Origin: JAUWKC01 sp035527845
GTDB lineage: Bacteria; Planctomycetota; Phycisphaerae; Sedimentisphaerales; Anaerobacaceae
NCBI GenBank assembly: GCA_035527845.1
Contig: DATKZT010000037.1
Coordinates: forward strand, 5,636 to 69,635
Length of the DNA: 64,000 nucleotides
Reading direction: 5' to 3'
The notes beneath the pieces were generated by a model. That model was not told the DNA's origin. It worked only from the letters and a program-made list of their open reading frames with translations, and searched no databases. The position numbers and the translations under genes were made by a program. This document shows, piece by piece, positions 8,174-16,046 of the stretch (its first letter is position 1; each line of letters begins with the position of its first letter).

Positions 8174-8581
8174 TCAAATTGCATTCTCACCTGTTTCAGG
8201 GCCGAAGATGTCGGCCAATAGCGTCTGGATTTTGCTTTCTTTGTCCAGCTGGGCCTTGGTAAATATATCCTGAAGCTCTCCTTTGTCAAACCATAAACCG
8301 TCGCCTCCGGCGCATTTGTCGAGGAGCAGCGGCGGAGCGGAGTCGCCGACGGTGATTTTTTTCATTTTTTTCAGGCAGATGGGACATTTTCTGGGCTTTT
8401 CGGGGCACTTGGCATCGACTTTGAAGGAATCGAGCAGCTGTTTTGCTTGTTGGGGGTCGTCGAGGAGCATTTCGAGCTCTCCGGCGTCGAGCCAGATTCC
8501 GCCGCAGTCGGTGCAGTAGTCGATCTCGACATCGGCGAGCTCGAGGGTGATCATCGCGTTTTCACACACAGGACAATCCAT
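8174..8581 (-). CDS. Double TFIIB-type zinc-ribbon protein
   Basis: The protein has 135 residues with two tandem zinc ribbons of the zf-TFIIB type. The first is CPVCENAM with CTDCGGIWLDAGELE; the second is CPICLKKMKK with DKCAGGDGLWFDKGELQ. In the second copy the distal pair has changed to C-A-G-G-D, so one ligand may be missing. Such proteins are cytoplasmic and of unknown role, and often neighbour LemA/M48 genes, as here. It is the first gene of the leftward operon, with TGGAG before the start and a promoter-like sequence at 8616-8644. Confidence 0.85.
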   Translation of the reverse strand: MDCPVCENAMITLELADVEIDYCTDCGGIWLDAGELEMLLDDPQQAKQLLDSFKVDAKCPEKPRKCPICLKKMKKITVGDSAPPLLLDKCAGGDGLWFDKGELQDIFTKAQLDKESKIQTLLADIFGPETGENAI

Positions 8582-8615
8582 AGAATGCTCCAGCCAGGAT
8601 TATTTTTGTGGTTGT

Positions 8616-8644
8616 ATCTTACATTTGTTTGATGTTCAGGTCAA
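8616..8644 (-). promoter_or_regulatory. Promoter candidate for the zinc-ribbon/lemA/M48 operon
   Basis: On the minus strand TTGACC, a 17-base spacer and TAAGAT lie 35 bases upstream of the ATG at 8581. Confidence 0.5.
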
Positions 8645-8904
8645 GGGCGGGGGCTGGTGAACAGCATCATTTTTTAATTTGCGTTTATCGGACGTCCGAA
8701 TCGGGTGATAAGTGGTGTTTGCAGCCTTGGGCATCCTGGAGTGATGTACCTGTTTGGGGGCGGCAGGGATTTTCATGTCAAGAGGTGTAATAAGGATATG
8801 GGTGCAAGATTTGCCGGCTGGTGGGCCGATAGATGGGAAAAGGGTGTACTTCATGTTTGTAGGTAGGAGTGCAGATTGTGCGGATTCTGTGGCCGTCCAA
8901 GCGG

Positions 8905-8945
8905 TATGAAAGAATGGATTCCCGCTTTCGGAGGAATGACAAACA
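8905..8945. repeat. Short dispersed repeat ('SFLRKRESI' type) in a 580-base intergenic gap
   Basis: The sequence around GGATTCCCGCTTTCGGAGG matches the very widespread 'ggattcccgctttcg-ggaatgac' palindromic repeat, whose translations read SFLRKRESI or VIPAKAGIQ. Here the right arm is degraded. The rest of 8645-9160 shows no gene. Confidence 0.55.
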
Positions 8946-9160
8946 GGCAGCGGAGACCATTCGGCAAGAAATCCACCTGCAAACGTGAATCGCACCCATG
9001 GGAAAAGAGGTAAGATAATTGTGCTTGACGGGGATTTGGGCAGCGGATAGCGTATAGGGCAGACCGAAGCCGGATTTAAGATGGCCGAGACGAGAAGGCT
9101 GACGGCCCGGGCCGATTGGTGGTCGGCGTATTTTGGTTACGGGATTGAAGGGGCTGGAGA

Positions 9161-9940
9161 ATGATAGTTGACTGCCACACACACATAAATTGTGCTGCCG
9201 GTGACGCCGAAGTATCGGAGCACCTGGCGGCGGCGGAGACGGTGGATGCGTGCGTAGTGTTGGCGGAGGCATGTGAATCGAGCGAAGATTCGAACGCGAG
9301 GGTCTCGGAATATGTCGGCAAGCATAAAGACAAGATGGTAGGTTTTGCGTTCGTGGAGCCGACCCGAGACAAGCTTGGGGTCAAGAATCTGACAGCCATG
9401 ACCGAGAAGCTGGGCCTCAAGGGTGCGGTTTTGTATTGTTCGAGTTGTGGTTTCCATCCGGCGCACAGCCGGGCGATGCGTTTTTATGAGTGGGCTGAGG
9501 AGCAAGGGGTGCCGGTTTTCTTTCATAATGGTGGGCCGCTGGGTGCGGAGGCGGTGCTGGATTATGCGCAGCCTTTCCTGCTGGACGAGGTGGCGAGGCA
9601 GTTTCCCGGGTTGAGGATGGTGATTGGCAATATGGGGTTTCCCTTCATTGAGCAGACTCTGTGCATGGCGGCCAAGCACAAGCATGTATACGGGGACCTG
9701 ACGATACGGCCGACGCATGTGTGGGAGGTTTACAACATTGTGGTCTCGGCGCACGAGTATGGCGTGATGGACAAGCTGTTGTTTGGCAGCGGTTTTCCGC
9801 TCGGCAAGGCGGGGGAGTGTATAGAGACTCTGCTTGGTTTCAACAAGCTTCTGGCGGACACGAATCTGCCGACGGTTCCGCGGGATCGCATACGGAGCAT
9901 TGTGGAACGAGAGACGCTGAAGGTACTTGGGATAAGCTGA
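9161..9940 (+). CDS. Amidohydrolase family (TIM-barrel metal-dependent hydrolase)
   Basis: The protein has 259 residues. It begins with MIVDCHTHINC, the metal-binding H-x-H on the first barrel strand (His6, His8). FFHNGGPLGAEAVLDYA supplies the mid-barrel His, and FGSGFPLG near residue 206 is the late strand that normally carries the Asp; here it reads GSG rather than GSD, so the usual C-terminal aspartate is not obvious. This is the amidohydrolase-2 subtype, which includes decarboxylases and uronate-type hydrolases; the substrate is unknown. GGAG precedes the ATG. The SNF symporter starts 44 bases downstream, suggesting co-transcription and possible use of an imported amino-acid-like substrate. 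Confidence 0.8.
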   Translation: MIVDCHTHINCAAGDAEVSEHLAAAETVDACVVLAEACESSEDSNARVSEYVGKHKDKMVGFAFVEPTRDKLGVKNLTAMTEKLGLKGAVLYCSSCGFHPAHSRAMRFYEWAEEQGVPVFFHNGGPLGAEAVLDYAQPFLLDEVARQFPGLRMVIGNMGFPFIEQTLCMAAKHKHVYGDLTIRPTHVWEVYNIVVSAHEYGVMDKLLFGSGFPLGKAGECIETLLGFNKLLADTNLPTVPRDRIRSIVERETLKVLGIS

Positions 9941-9984
9941 TGGGGTGGGCGCGTCGCGTCGTTTAGCATGGAGGTGGACGGCCA

Positions 9985-12036
9985 ATGGCTGAGCTTTTGG
10001 AAGAGCAGCGGGAGAGCTGGGGCACTCGCGGCGGGTTTGTATTGGCGGCGGTGGGTTCGGCGGTAGGATTAGGTAATCTTTGGCGGTTTCCATACGAGCT
10101 TTATGACCATGGGGGCGGTGCATTTCTTGTTCCATACGTAGTGGCGGTGTTCCTGGTCGGGGTCCCGATGCTGATTCTGGAGTTCAGTCTGGGGCATCTG
10201 ACGCAGCGAGCTGCGCCCGAGGCATTTGCCCGCGTGCACCGAAGGTTCGAGTTTGCGGGGTGGTGGAGCATATTGCTGGGATTTTTGATAGTCACTTTTT
10301 ACACGGTGATTCTGGCTTATTGTTTCAGTTTCCTGTGGTTCAGCGTCAAGGGTATATTGAGCGGCGGCGAGCTGCCGTGGGCGGGCGAGGGACTGGAAGG
10401 CGTTAAGAAGGCGGCAGATTTTTTTAACCAGACGTATCTGGGCAAGACTGACGGACTGGCGCTGGGTAATATTCGGTGGAACATATTCTGGCCACTGGTG
10501 TTCACCTGGGTGGCAATGTACTTCTGCATATTCAGAGGAGTGAAGCTGGTTGGCAAGATTGTGTGGTGGACGGTGCCGCTGCCGTGGCTCATGCTGCTGG
10601 TTCTTACGGTTCGGGGTCTAACCCTTGAGGGTAGCGTGGAAGGTCTTGCCTACTATCTGAACCCTGACTGGTCGCAGGTGGCGAAGGCGACGACCTGGCG
10701 GTTCGCGTTTGGTCAGGCGTTTTTCTCGCTGAGTCTGGCGTTTGGCGGCGTGATGATTACGTATGCGAGCTTTCTTCACCAAAAGAGCGACTTGAATAAT
10801 AATGCGGCGATAATAGCACTGGCGGATTTTGGGACGAGTTTTGTGGCGGGATTGGCGGTTTTTGCGACGTTGGGCGGGATGGCGTTTGTGACTCGTCAGG
10901 CGGGGCACGCGGTAGCGGTGGAGAACGTGGCAGAGGGCGGTCCGGCATTGGCGTTCGTGGCGTTTCCGTACGCCTTGGCGCAGTTACCCTATTCAGCATG
11001 GTTCAGCTTTGTTTTCTTTTTTGCGCTGGTCACATTGGGTATTGATTCGGCGTTTTCGCTCACCGAGTCGATACTTGCGGCGGTGGTGGACAAGACGGGT
11101 TGGCGCCGGAGCATCGTACTGCCGGCAATAAGCGTGATCGGTGGGGCGGCGGGGTTGATCTACATTACGCAGGGTGGGCTGAACTGGCTTGGGGTAATCG
11201 GGGACTTCATAGACGGCACGTGGGGCATCGCATGTCTGGGGCTGTTCGAGTGTATTGTTCTTGGGTGGTTGTGGCGTGTTGACCGGCTGCGTCAACATGC
11301 AAACGAGAGGAGCGATTGGCAGCTGGGAAGGTGGTGGGATTATCTGATTCGCATTATCATCCCGGTTCTGCTCGGCTCACTGTTTGTGTGGAGTTTTTTC
11401 GATGACCTGACACAGGAGGGGGGATTTCTTCGTGACGAGGTGGGCAACTGGAATGTGGCCAATTGTGTTGGGTTGGCGGTAATTCTTCTGGTGCCGGCGG
11501 CGGGAATAGTGGTGAGCATGGCCAAGTCGGCCGGCGGCGCGGGCTTGCGCAGTGAGCATCCGGCAGACTTGGCGGTCAAAGGACGGTTCGGCGGTGGGAT
11601 TGCGCTGGTTCTTGCCTTGTTATCGGCGCTCTTGCTGGGGACTCTGTTCTGGTGGGCGGTGGTTGGTCGTGACGAGAAGACGTTGTTGTGGCTTGGGCTG
11701 CCGCCGGCAGTTGTTGCTGTTGTCGTGAGCAATTCCATAGTGGACAGACGGCATGCCGGCAGTGTTCGGTCCTCCTGGCTGGCGCGGTGGGCAGGTCTGC
11801 TTGCGACATTTGATCTTGGAGCTTTTGTCGCGTTGAATCTAATCTACCGGACGCGTGAGCAGGCGGTGGTCGAGCCGACTCTGCACGGGCAAGAGCAACT
11901 CAGCGGCGTATCCTACCTGATTCTGTGTGGCGCTTTGCTGATTATCATCGGAGGTTTAGCCTGGTGTTTCTACAGAGCGCTGATGGCCGCGGGCAAGGCA
12001 GAAGAACTCCAGGGCGCCGAAGAGATCAGGGACTAA
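9985..12036 (+). CDS. Sodium:neurotransmitter symporter (SNF/LeuT) family transporter
   Basis: A polytopic inner-membrane transporter of 683 residues. The first helix carries the LeuT-type motif GFVLAAVGSAVGLGNLWRFPY (sodium and substrate site on the unwound TM1), followed by GGGAFLVPYVVAVFLVGVP (TM2). The core 12-helix region ends near residue 470. About 200 further residues add three or four more hydrophobic helices, including ALVLALLSALLLGTLFWW and LLIIIGGLAWCFYRAL. Bacterial members are often 450-550 residues, so the C-terminal extension is notable. It likely imports an amino acid or related amine with sodium. GGAGGTG precedes the start; it follows the amidohydrolase gene. Confidence 0.9.
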   Translation: MAELLEEQRESWGTRGGFVLAAVGSAVGLGNLWRFPYELYDHGGGAFLVPYVVAVFLVGVPMLILEFSLGHLTQRAAPEAFARVHRRFEFAGWWSILLGFLIVTFYTVILAYCFSFLWFSVKGILSGGELPWAGEGLEGVKKAADFFNQTYLGKTDGLALGNIRWNIFWPLVFTWVAMYFCIFRGVKLVGKIVWWTVPLPWLMLLVLTVRGLTLEGSVEGLAYYLNPDWSQVAKATTWRFAFGQAFFSLSLAFGGVMITYASFLHQKSDLNNNAAIIALADFGTSFVAGLAVFATLGGMAFVTRQAGHAVAVENVAEGGPALAFVAFPYALAQLPYSAWFSFVFFFALVTLGIDSAFSLTESILAAVVDKTGWRRSIVLPAISVIGGAAGLIYITQGGLNWLGVIGDFIDGTWGIACLGLFECIVLGWLWRVDRLRQHANERSDWQLGRWWDYLIRIIIPVLLGSLFVWSFFDDLTQEGGFLRDEVGNWNVANCVGLAVILLVPAAGIVVSMAKSAGGAGLRSEHPADLAVKGRFGGGIALVLALLSALLLGTLFWWAVVGRDEKTLLWLGLPPAVVAVVVSNSIVDRRHAGSVRSSWLARWAGLLATFDLGAFVALNLIYRTREQAVVEPTLHGQEQLSGVSYLILCGALLIIIGGLAWCFYRALMAAGKAEELQGAEEIRD

Positions 12037-12067
12037 ACGGGCGCAGACAGAGCGATATCGGCATCAC

Positions 12068-12334
12068 CTATTTGAAGCCTTTGAGGTCCTCGTCGGTGTA
12101 CTTGCAGATGCAGGCCTTTTCCAGGTCCACGTCTGTTATGTTTGCAAGGGTGCATAGCCAAGCGAGGACATCGGCAAATTCTTGTGCCCTATTCTGCTGG
12201 TTATCGCCGGCCAGAGCGGTGGCGAGCTCCCCGACCTCTTCAATGAACCACAGAAAGGTAGCGGGTACGCCGCGTTTTTGATCTCGCTCTTTGTATTTTG
12301 CGGCAATTAGCTGTTGAAACTGGCTAATATGCAT
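12068..12334 (-). CDS. MazG-like nucleotide pyrophosphohydrolase
   Basis: The protein has 88 residues, a single all-alpha NTP-PPase (MazG/dUTPase-2-like) domain. The metal-binding pattern EExxE (Glu32, Glu33, Glu36 in EEVGELATAL) and ExxD (Glu52, Asp55 in QEFADVLAWL) is intact. This family hydrolyses non-canonical or surplus nucleoside triphosphates to monophosphate and pyrophosphate. It lies 13 bases downstream of the Rrf2 regulator gene on the same strand and is almost certainly cotranscribed. It converges on the symporter gene. Confidence 0.85.
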   Translation of the reverse strand: MHISQFQQLIAAKYKERDQKRGVPATFLWFIEEVGELATALAGDNQQNRAQEFADVLAWLCTLANITDVDLEKACICKYTDEDLKGFK

Positions 12335-12347
12335 TCTCTTGCGTAGA

Positions 12348-12746
12348 TCAGGCGCCCAACAGGTCCGAGAGTTTGACTTTTTCGAAAACAGTTCGAGCCT
12401 GGGCGATTGCTTTGTCGTACGTCTGCTCGATCTTGGCGGCGAATTTTTCTCCGTGGGCGTGCTCTTCCAGGTTCAACTGGCTTACCATAGGGCCATCGAT
12501 GGCTTCAATGACGTTGAGCAAGGTGATTTTTTTAACCGGCCGGGCCAGTGAGAAGCCGCCTCGCGGGCCTCTCTTGGAGCGGAGCAGATTGGCTTTTACC
12601 AGTTGCTGGAGTATTTTCAGCAAGTACTCCAAGGGGATGTTGTATTTTTTGGAGATGTCCTGCGATAGAATTATCCCCTGCTTTTGGTGCTGGGCGATAT
12701 AGCCAGCCGCCAGCAATGCGTATCCTGTTGACCTACTGATTTTCAT
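12348..12746 (-). CDS. Rrf2 family transcriptional regulator without cluster cysteines
   Basis: The protein has 132 residues from the ATG at 12746, which has AAAGGAGATT upstream. The open frame extends upstream to 12812 but without a ribosome site. It is an N-terminal winged helix with the Rrf2 signature KISRSTGYALLAAGYIA, ILSQDISKKYNIPLEYLLK and RGPRGGFSLARPVKKITL. IscR and NsrR use three C-terminal cysteines to bind an iron-sulfur cluster; none is present here, where that loop reads LNLEEHAHGEKFAA, so sensing must be different. It heads a two-gene operon with the MazG-like enzyme and diverges from the STAS gene. Confidence 0.88.
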   Translation of the reverse strand: MKISRSTGYALLAAGYIAQHQKQGIILSQDISKKYNIPLEYLLKILQQLVKANLLRSKRGPRGGFSLARPVKKITLLNVIEAIDGPMVSQLNLEEHAHGEKFAAKIEQTYDKAIAQARTVFEKVKLSDLLGA

Positions 12747-13078
12747 TTTAATCTCCTTTGAAAAAGAAACGATAACCGAAAAACCGTTTTCTTCCGCCGA
12801 ACGCGGCGGCACGGCAACCGAAAAACGAAAGAGAAGTAAAACAACTGCTTTGGGCGCCCGGTTTGTTCAGGGTGTGGCGATTATAGTGTGTCAAAGCAGG
12901 CTGTCCGGAGCACCCAAGAAAGCATTATCCATAACAAACCCCAAATTGCAAGAGTTTAGTTCTCTAAAATTTGTATAATTTACAAACAGCCAATATTCAT
13001 CTAAAAAAACTTTATTTGCAAGTATTTTTTTGGCAAAAGGGCAAAAATTTTGATTTTTTTTTCATGTTTGCAAAAGTC

Positions 13079-13107
13079 TTGACATTTGGACGGGTTCAAA
13101 ATACGAT
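13079..13107 (+). promoter_or_regulatory. Sigma-70-type promoter of the STAS gene
   Basis: TTGACA (13079-13084), a 17-base spacer and TACGAT (13102-13107) lie 33 bases before the ATG at 13141. The surrounding 12950-13080 is strongly AT-rich with long A and T tracts, which may act as an UP element. The rest of the 394-base gap from 12747 holds no gene. Confidence 0.7.
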
Positions 13108-13140
13108 TTTGGTGAATCTTACGATTATCAGGAGCTGAGT

Positions 13141-13500
13141 ATGACAGAACTCAAGCCGAAAATAACGGTGGAGTACAGCGAAAAAGCAACGATTGTTACG
13201 TTAGCTGATGAAAGGATTCTGGAAGAAGGGGAGATTCGGTCGCTTCAGGAGGCTATTATGTCTGTTATAGAGCAGGCCGGGCGGATAAATATGGTTTTGG
13301 ACTTTCGGAATGTGCGGTTTTTGTCTTCTGCGGTGCTGGGCCTATTAGTAAGGATCAGCAAGAAGATTTACGAATACGAGGGTCAACTGAAGCTTTGTAA
13401 CATAGACCGTAAGATCCACGAGGTGTTCAAGATAACGCGTCTTACGAAGATCTTCGACATTCACGAAGACCTGGAGAGTGCTCTTGAGAGTTTTTCGTGA
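13141..13500 (+). CDS. STAS-domain anti-sigma factor antagonist
   Basis: The protein has 119 residues with a SpoIIAA/RsbV-type STAS fold. VTLADERILEEGEI starts the domain, and FRNVRFLSSAVLGLLVRI holds the Ser62/Ser63 pair expected to be phosphorylated by a partner kinase. In partner switching the dephosphorylated antagonist binds the anti-sigma kinase and frees the sigma factor. An anti-sigma kinase-like gene follows 150 bases downstream, supporting this. No PP2C (SpoIIE-like) phosphatase or sigma factor is in the window. A close paralogue lies at 52996-53322. AGGAG precedes the ATG. Confidence 0.92.
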   Translation: MTELKPKITVEYSEKATIVTLADERILEEGEIRSLQEAIMSVIEQAGRINMVLDFRNVRFLSSAVLGLLVRISKKIYEYEGQLKLCNIDRKIHEVFKITRLTKIFDIHEDLESALESFS

Positions 13501-13650
13501 TGTGGTCGGCAGTAATATCACATTTACCTGGGCGGCGTCGGCCCGGATGGGGGCGAGGCGGGGGTGTGGTGTGCGTAAGTGCAGGTACGTTGGCACAGAG
13601 GGTGGTGGTTGTGTGTTGGCTGCGAATGTGTTTCGAAGGGGCATGATTGA

Positions 13651-14106
13651 ATGGTATCAAAAGTGCCGATAAGCGGCTCGGCGGTGGTAAGGAGCGTGCC
13701 ATCAGCCATCAAGGAGGTGTGGGGGCGAATATTATCAGAGCTGGAGTCTGAGGATTTCCATCAGGAAGATGTATTCGCGGTTCATCTTGCGACAGAGGAG
13801 GCTTTTCTGAATGCACTCAAACACGGTAACCGGATGGACAGCGGCAAACGAGTCAGGATTGACTATGTGGTGGCGCCGGACAGAGTGGAGGTGAGCCTTA
13901 CGGATGAAGGCGACGGTTTCGACCCGACAAGGGTGCCGGACCCGCGATGCGGTGAGAATCTGTATAAGACGGCGGGCAGAGGTGTATTTCTCATGCAGTG
14001 TTATATGGACGTTGTTGAATTCAACGAGCGCGGCAACAGCGTGCGGATGATCAAATACAAGGGCGGAACAGGAGCAGGGCGGACGCCAAGGGAGCCAGAG
14101 GCGTAG
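13651..14106 (+). CDS. Anti-sigma regulatory factor, HATPase (RsbW-like) kinase
   Basis: The protein has 151 residues with a single GHKL ATP-binding domain. The N box is EEAFLNALKHGN (about residues 49-60), the G1 box DEGDGFDP and the G2 region GRGVFLM. This is the architecture of SpoIIAB/RsbW-type serine kinases that phosphorylate STAS antagonists and sequester sigma factors. It is cytoplasmic and sits downstream of the STAS gene. The C-terminal tail (GTGAGRTPREPEA) is likely disordered. No strong Shine-Dalgarno is visible before the ATG. Confidence 0.88.
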   Translation: MVSKVPISGSAVVRSVPSAIKEVWGRILSELESEDFHQEDVFAVHLATEEAFLNALKHGNRMDSGKRVRIDYVVAPDRVEVSLTDEGDGFDPTRVPDPRCGENLYKTAGRGVFLMQCYMDVVEFNERGNSVRMIKYKGGTGAGRTPREPEA

Positions 14107-14196
14107 TCAGGTTGTTGGCGCTTTGCCGGGGCGTTTGAGAGGATACGGCGGGGCGTGAGACGGCAAAGGTTGTGACAGGATTTTGGTGAGGTGACA

Positions 14197-14865
14197 ATGG
14201 GCAGGACAGTCAGGCTCGGGGCGGCGGCACGAGTATTGATGGTTTATGTTTTTTTGCACGTTTTGGGTGGGTGCACGAATAGCGAACCGCGTCTTCAGAT
14301 ACTGTATGACTACGGTCAAGGAGCAGGCTTGCCGCCGCGGCCACCCGCGCCGGCGCCGCCGGTGACGCGGAGGTTCGTGGACGAGTATCCGCGGGGTTGG
14401 GTTCCGCCCGCTGGGGTGCCAGAGAGAAGGTGGGCGTGGATAGTGGTACATCACTCGGCCACTGACAGAGGGGATGCTGCTGCGTTCGACAGGGAGCACA
14501 AGGAACGTGGGTGGGAAGGCGTGGGGTACGATTTTGTGATAGGTAACGGGACGGGCAGCGGAGACGGCGAGGTTGAAGTGACGTACCGATGGCACCAGCA
14601 GAAGACCGGCGCGCACTGCAAGACGCCGAATAACTGGGCGAACGAAGAGGCGGTCGGTATATGTCTGGTTGGGGACTTTACCAGGAGGGCGCCGACGGCG
14701 CGGCAGATGCGGTCGCTTGAGGAGCTGGTCGAGTTTCTTCAAAAGCGGTATCGTATCCCAAAGAGCCGGATTTACGGCCACAGGAATACGCCTGGGGCCC
14801 ATGAGACGGAGTGTCCGGGGCGTTACTTTCCGATGGCGCGTCTGAAATCGGCGCTTGCTTTCTGA
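14197..14865 (+). CDS. N-acetylmuramoyl-L-alanine amidase (amidase_2/PGRP) lipoprotein
   Basis: The protein has 222 residues. A signal peptide ends in a lipobox-like VLGGC, so it is probably a lipoprotein facing the periplasm. A proline-rich linker precedes the T7-lysozyme-like amidase domain. Zinc ligands are visible as WIVVHHSAT (first His) and the pair in HRNTPGAHETECPGRYFP (His and Cys). It would cleave the bond between muramic acid and the stem peptide of peptidoglycan. GGTGAGG lies just before the ATG. It follows the anti-sigma kinase gene by 90 bases and may be in the same unit. Confidence 0.88.
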   Translation: MGRTVRLGAAARVLMVYVFLHVLGGCTNSEPRLQILYDYGQGAGLPPRPPAPAPPVTRRFVDEYPRGWVPPAGVPERRWAWIVVHHSATDRGDAAAFDREHKERGWEGVGYDFVIGNGTGSGDGEVEVTYRWHQQKTGAHCKTPNNWANEEAVGICLVGDFTRRAPTARQMRSLEELVEFLQKRYRIPKSRIYGHRNTPGAHETECPGRYFPMARLKSALAF

Positions 14866-15049
14866 TTTTTTTGGACGTTGGTCCGGCGGGGGGTCTGGGG
14901 GGTCCCATAAACACATCTTCTTGGGGCGGCAAGGGGTTTCCACGTGGCAATTGGGGCAAAATGTCCTGACGAGGGGAAAGTCAGGGTGCGATTGGGCCGA
15001 AGTGGAGGCTAATGGGTCATTCGCAAGGTCAGAGCAAGGAGTCCAAATA

Positions 15050-15520
15050 ATGGATATGTACGACTGGCTGTGTTCTCCGAGCGGCGCGCTGAATGAGCAG
15101 ATAGCTCGGCAGATGTTCGAGGTTCTGCCGGAGGGCGGTCCTTTGGTGGTGATTCTGGATGCCGAGGGTCACTTCTGGCCGAGCGACTCTGAGAGGTTCG
15201 CGTGCATGAATATAGGCGAATCGTTTCTGCGTGAGCTTCGGTCTCGGATTGACGACGGCGTCGAGCCGGTCGTGACCCAGGTTGATGATTGCAGTGTGGT
15301 CGTGGCTCAACTGGCTACCGAGCGGACGCATTGCGGTTATGTTATGATTGCTCTGGCGCAGTACAGCCCGGAATCGACGCTGGCGAATATCGACCTGGTG
15401 GAGGTGATATTGAATCAAATCGGGCTGATAGCGAGGCTGGTGGAGAAGAACAACCTGCTGTATGAGCTGCAAATGAAGCAGTTCAGCGTTTACAGCGAGG
15501 GCGAGGCAATGTCGAACTGA
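15050..15520 (+). CDS. Conserved protein of unknown function, possible GAF-like sensor
   Basis: The protein has 156 residues from the ATG at 15050, with AAGGAG 9 bases upstream. The longer open frame to 14855 overlaps the amidase gene and reads as non-coding. The layout is alpha-beta: a helix QIARQMFEVLPEGG, strands PLVVILDAEGHFWPSD, a central DDCSVVVAQLATE strand and a C-terminal helix VEVILNQIGLIARLVEKNN. This is suggestive of a GAF or PAS-like sensory domain, but no motif proves it. Being downstream of a STAS/anti-sigma pair, it may feed signals to that module; this is inference. Confidence 0.6.
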   Translation: MDMYDWLCSPSGALNEQIARQMFEVLPEGGPLVVILDAEGHFWPSDSERFACMNIGESFLRELRSRIDDGVEPVVTQVDDCSVVVAQLATERTHCGYVMIALAQYSPESTLANIDLVEVILNQIGLIARLVEKNNLLYELQMKQFSVYSEGEAMSN

Positions 15521-15731
15521 CGGAGTATTCTGCGGGGCGGGTTTTTTCTGCCGAGCCTGAGTCCCTTTTCCCATGAATGATTTTTTGACCGGAGTTTCGG
15601 TGCGCGCCGGCGGCGGGATCGCGGCGGGGTCGTAAGGGGCTGTCGGGGCTAAGGTTAGGTGTGTCGCCTTGTCTGGTATTGGGCACTTTGCCAATTCAAA
15701 AAAAAGAACTCGACTTTGTAGAGTTTTTGTG

Positions 15732-15759
15732 TTGACGGCGGCGGGAAGATGCGGATAAT
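15732..15759 (+). promoter_or_regulatory. Promoter candidate upstream of the C39-like/Cys-rich cluster
   Basis: TTGACG (15732-15737), a 16-base spacer and GATAAT (15754-15759). It would give a leader of nearly 290 bases before the C39-like gene, unless the 27-codon frame at 15790 is translated. Confidence 0.45.
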
Positions 15760-15789
15760 TGGGTGCGTTACAGTTGCTGAGAGATTCTG

Positions 15790-15873
15790 ATGCTGCGGCG
15801 CACCCTTTGGCAGTATCTTTTGAGGCGGCAGCGGAGGATTCTTCTTAGAGTCGGAAGTGTTGAACGCGCTTAG
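15790..15873 (+). CDS. Possible 27-residue leader ORF
   Basis: An ATG frame 30 bases downstream of the promoter candidate encodes an arginine- and leucine-rich peptide beginning MLRRTLWQYLLRRQRR and stopping at TAG. GAGAG lies 5 bases upstream. Composition is not obviously coding and there is no family. It could be an upstream leader peptide or chance. Confidence 0.2.
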   Translation: MLRRTLWQYLLRRQRRILLRVGSVERA

Positions 15874-16046
15874 CAGCCGGGCCGACGCTTACGACGAGCC
15901 AAGGCAGCCGGGACCAGGCCCACTGACAAGACGCGGAAGTAGTTATCTGGATTGAGGATGAATTTGATGATATAGAGTGTGTGCGCTTAAGGGGGCACAG
16001 CGAGGAGAATTTTGGAAAGGGGCTGAGCATTTTGGTAGTCAAAGCG

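Noticed and set aside
9137..10135. Long minus-strand open frame of 332 codons
   Set aside because: It overlaps the amidohydrolase and symporter genes on the other strand. The translation is rich in Arg, His and Pro with no ribosome site, typical of an antisense shadow of GC-rich coding DNA.
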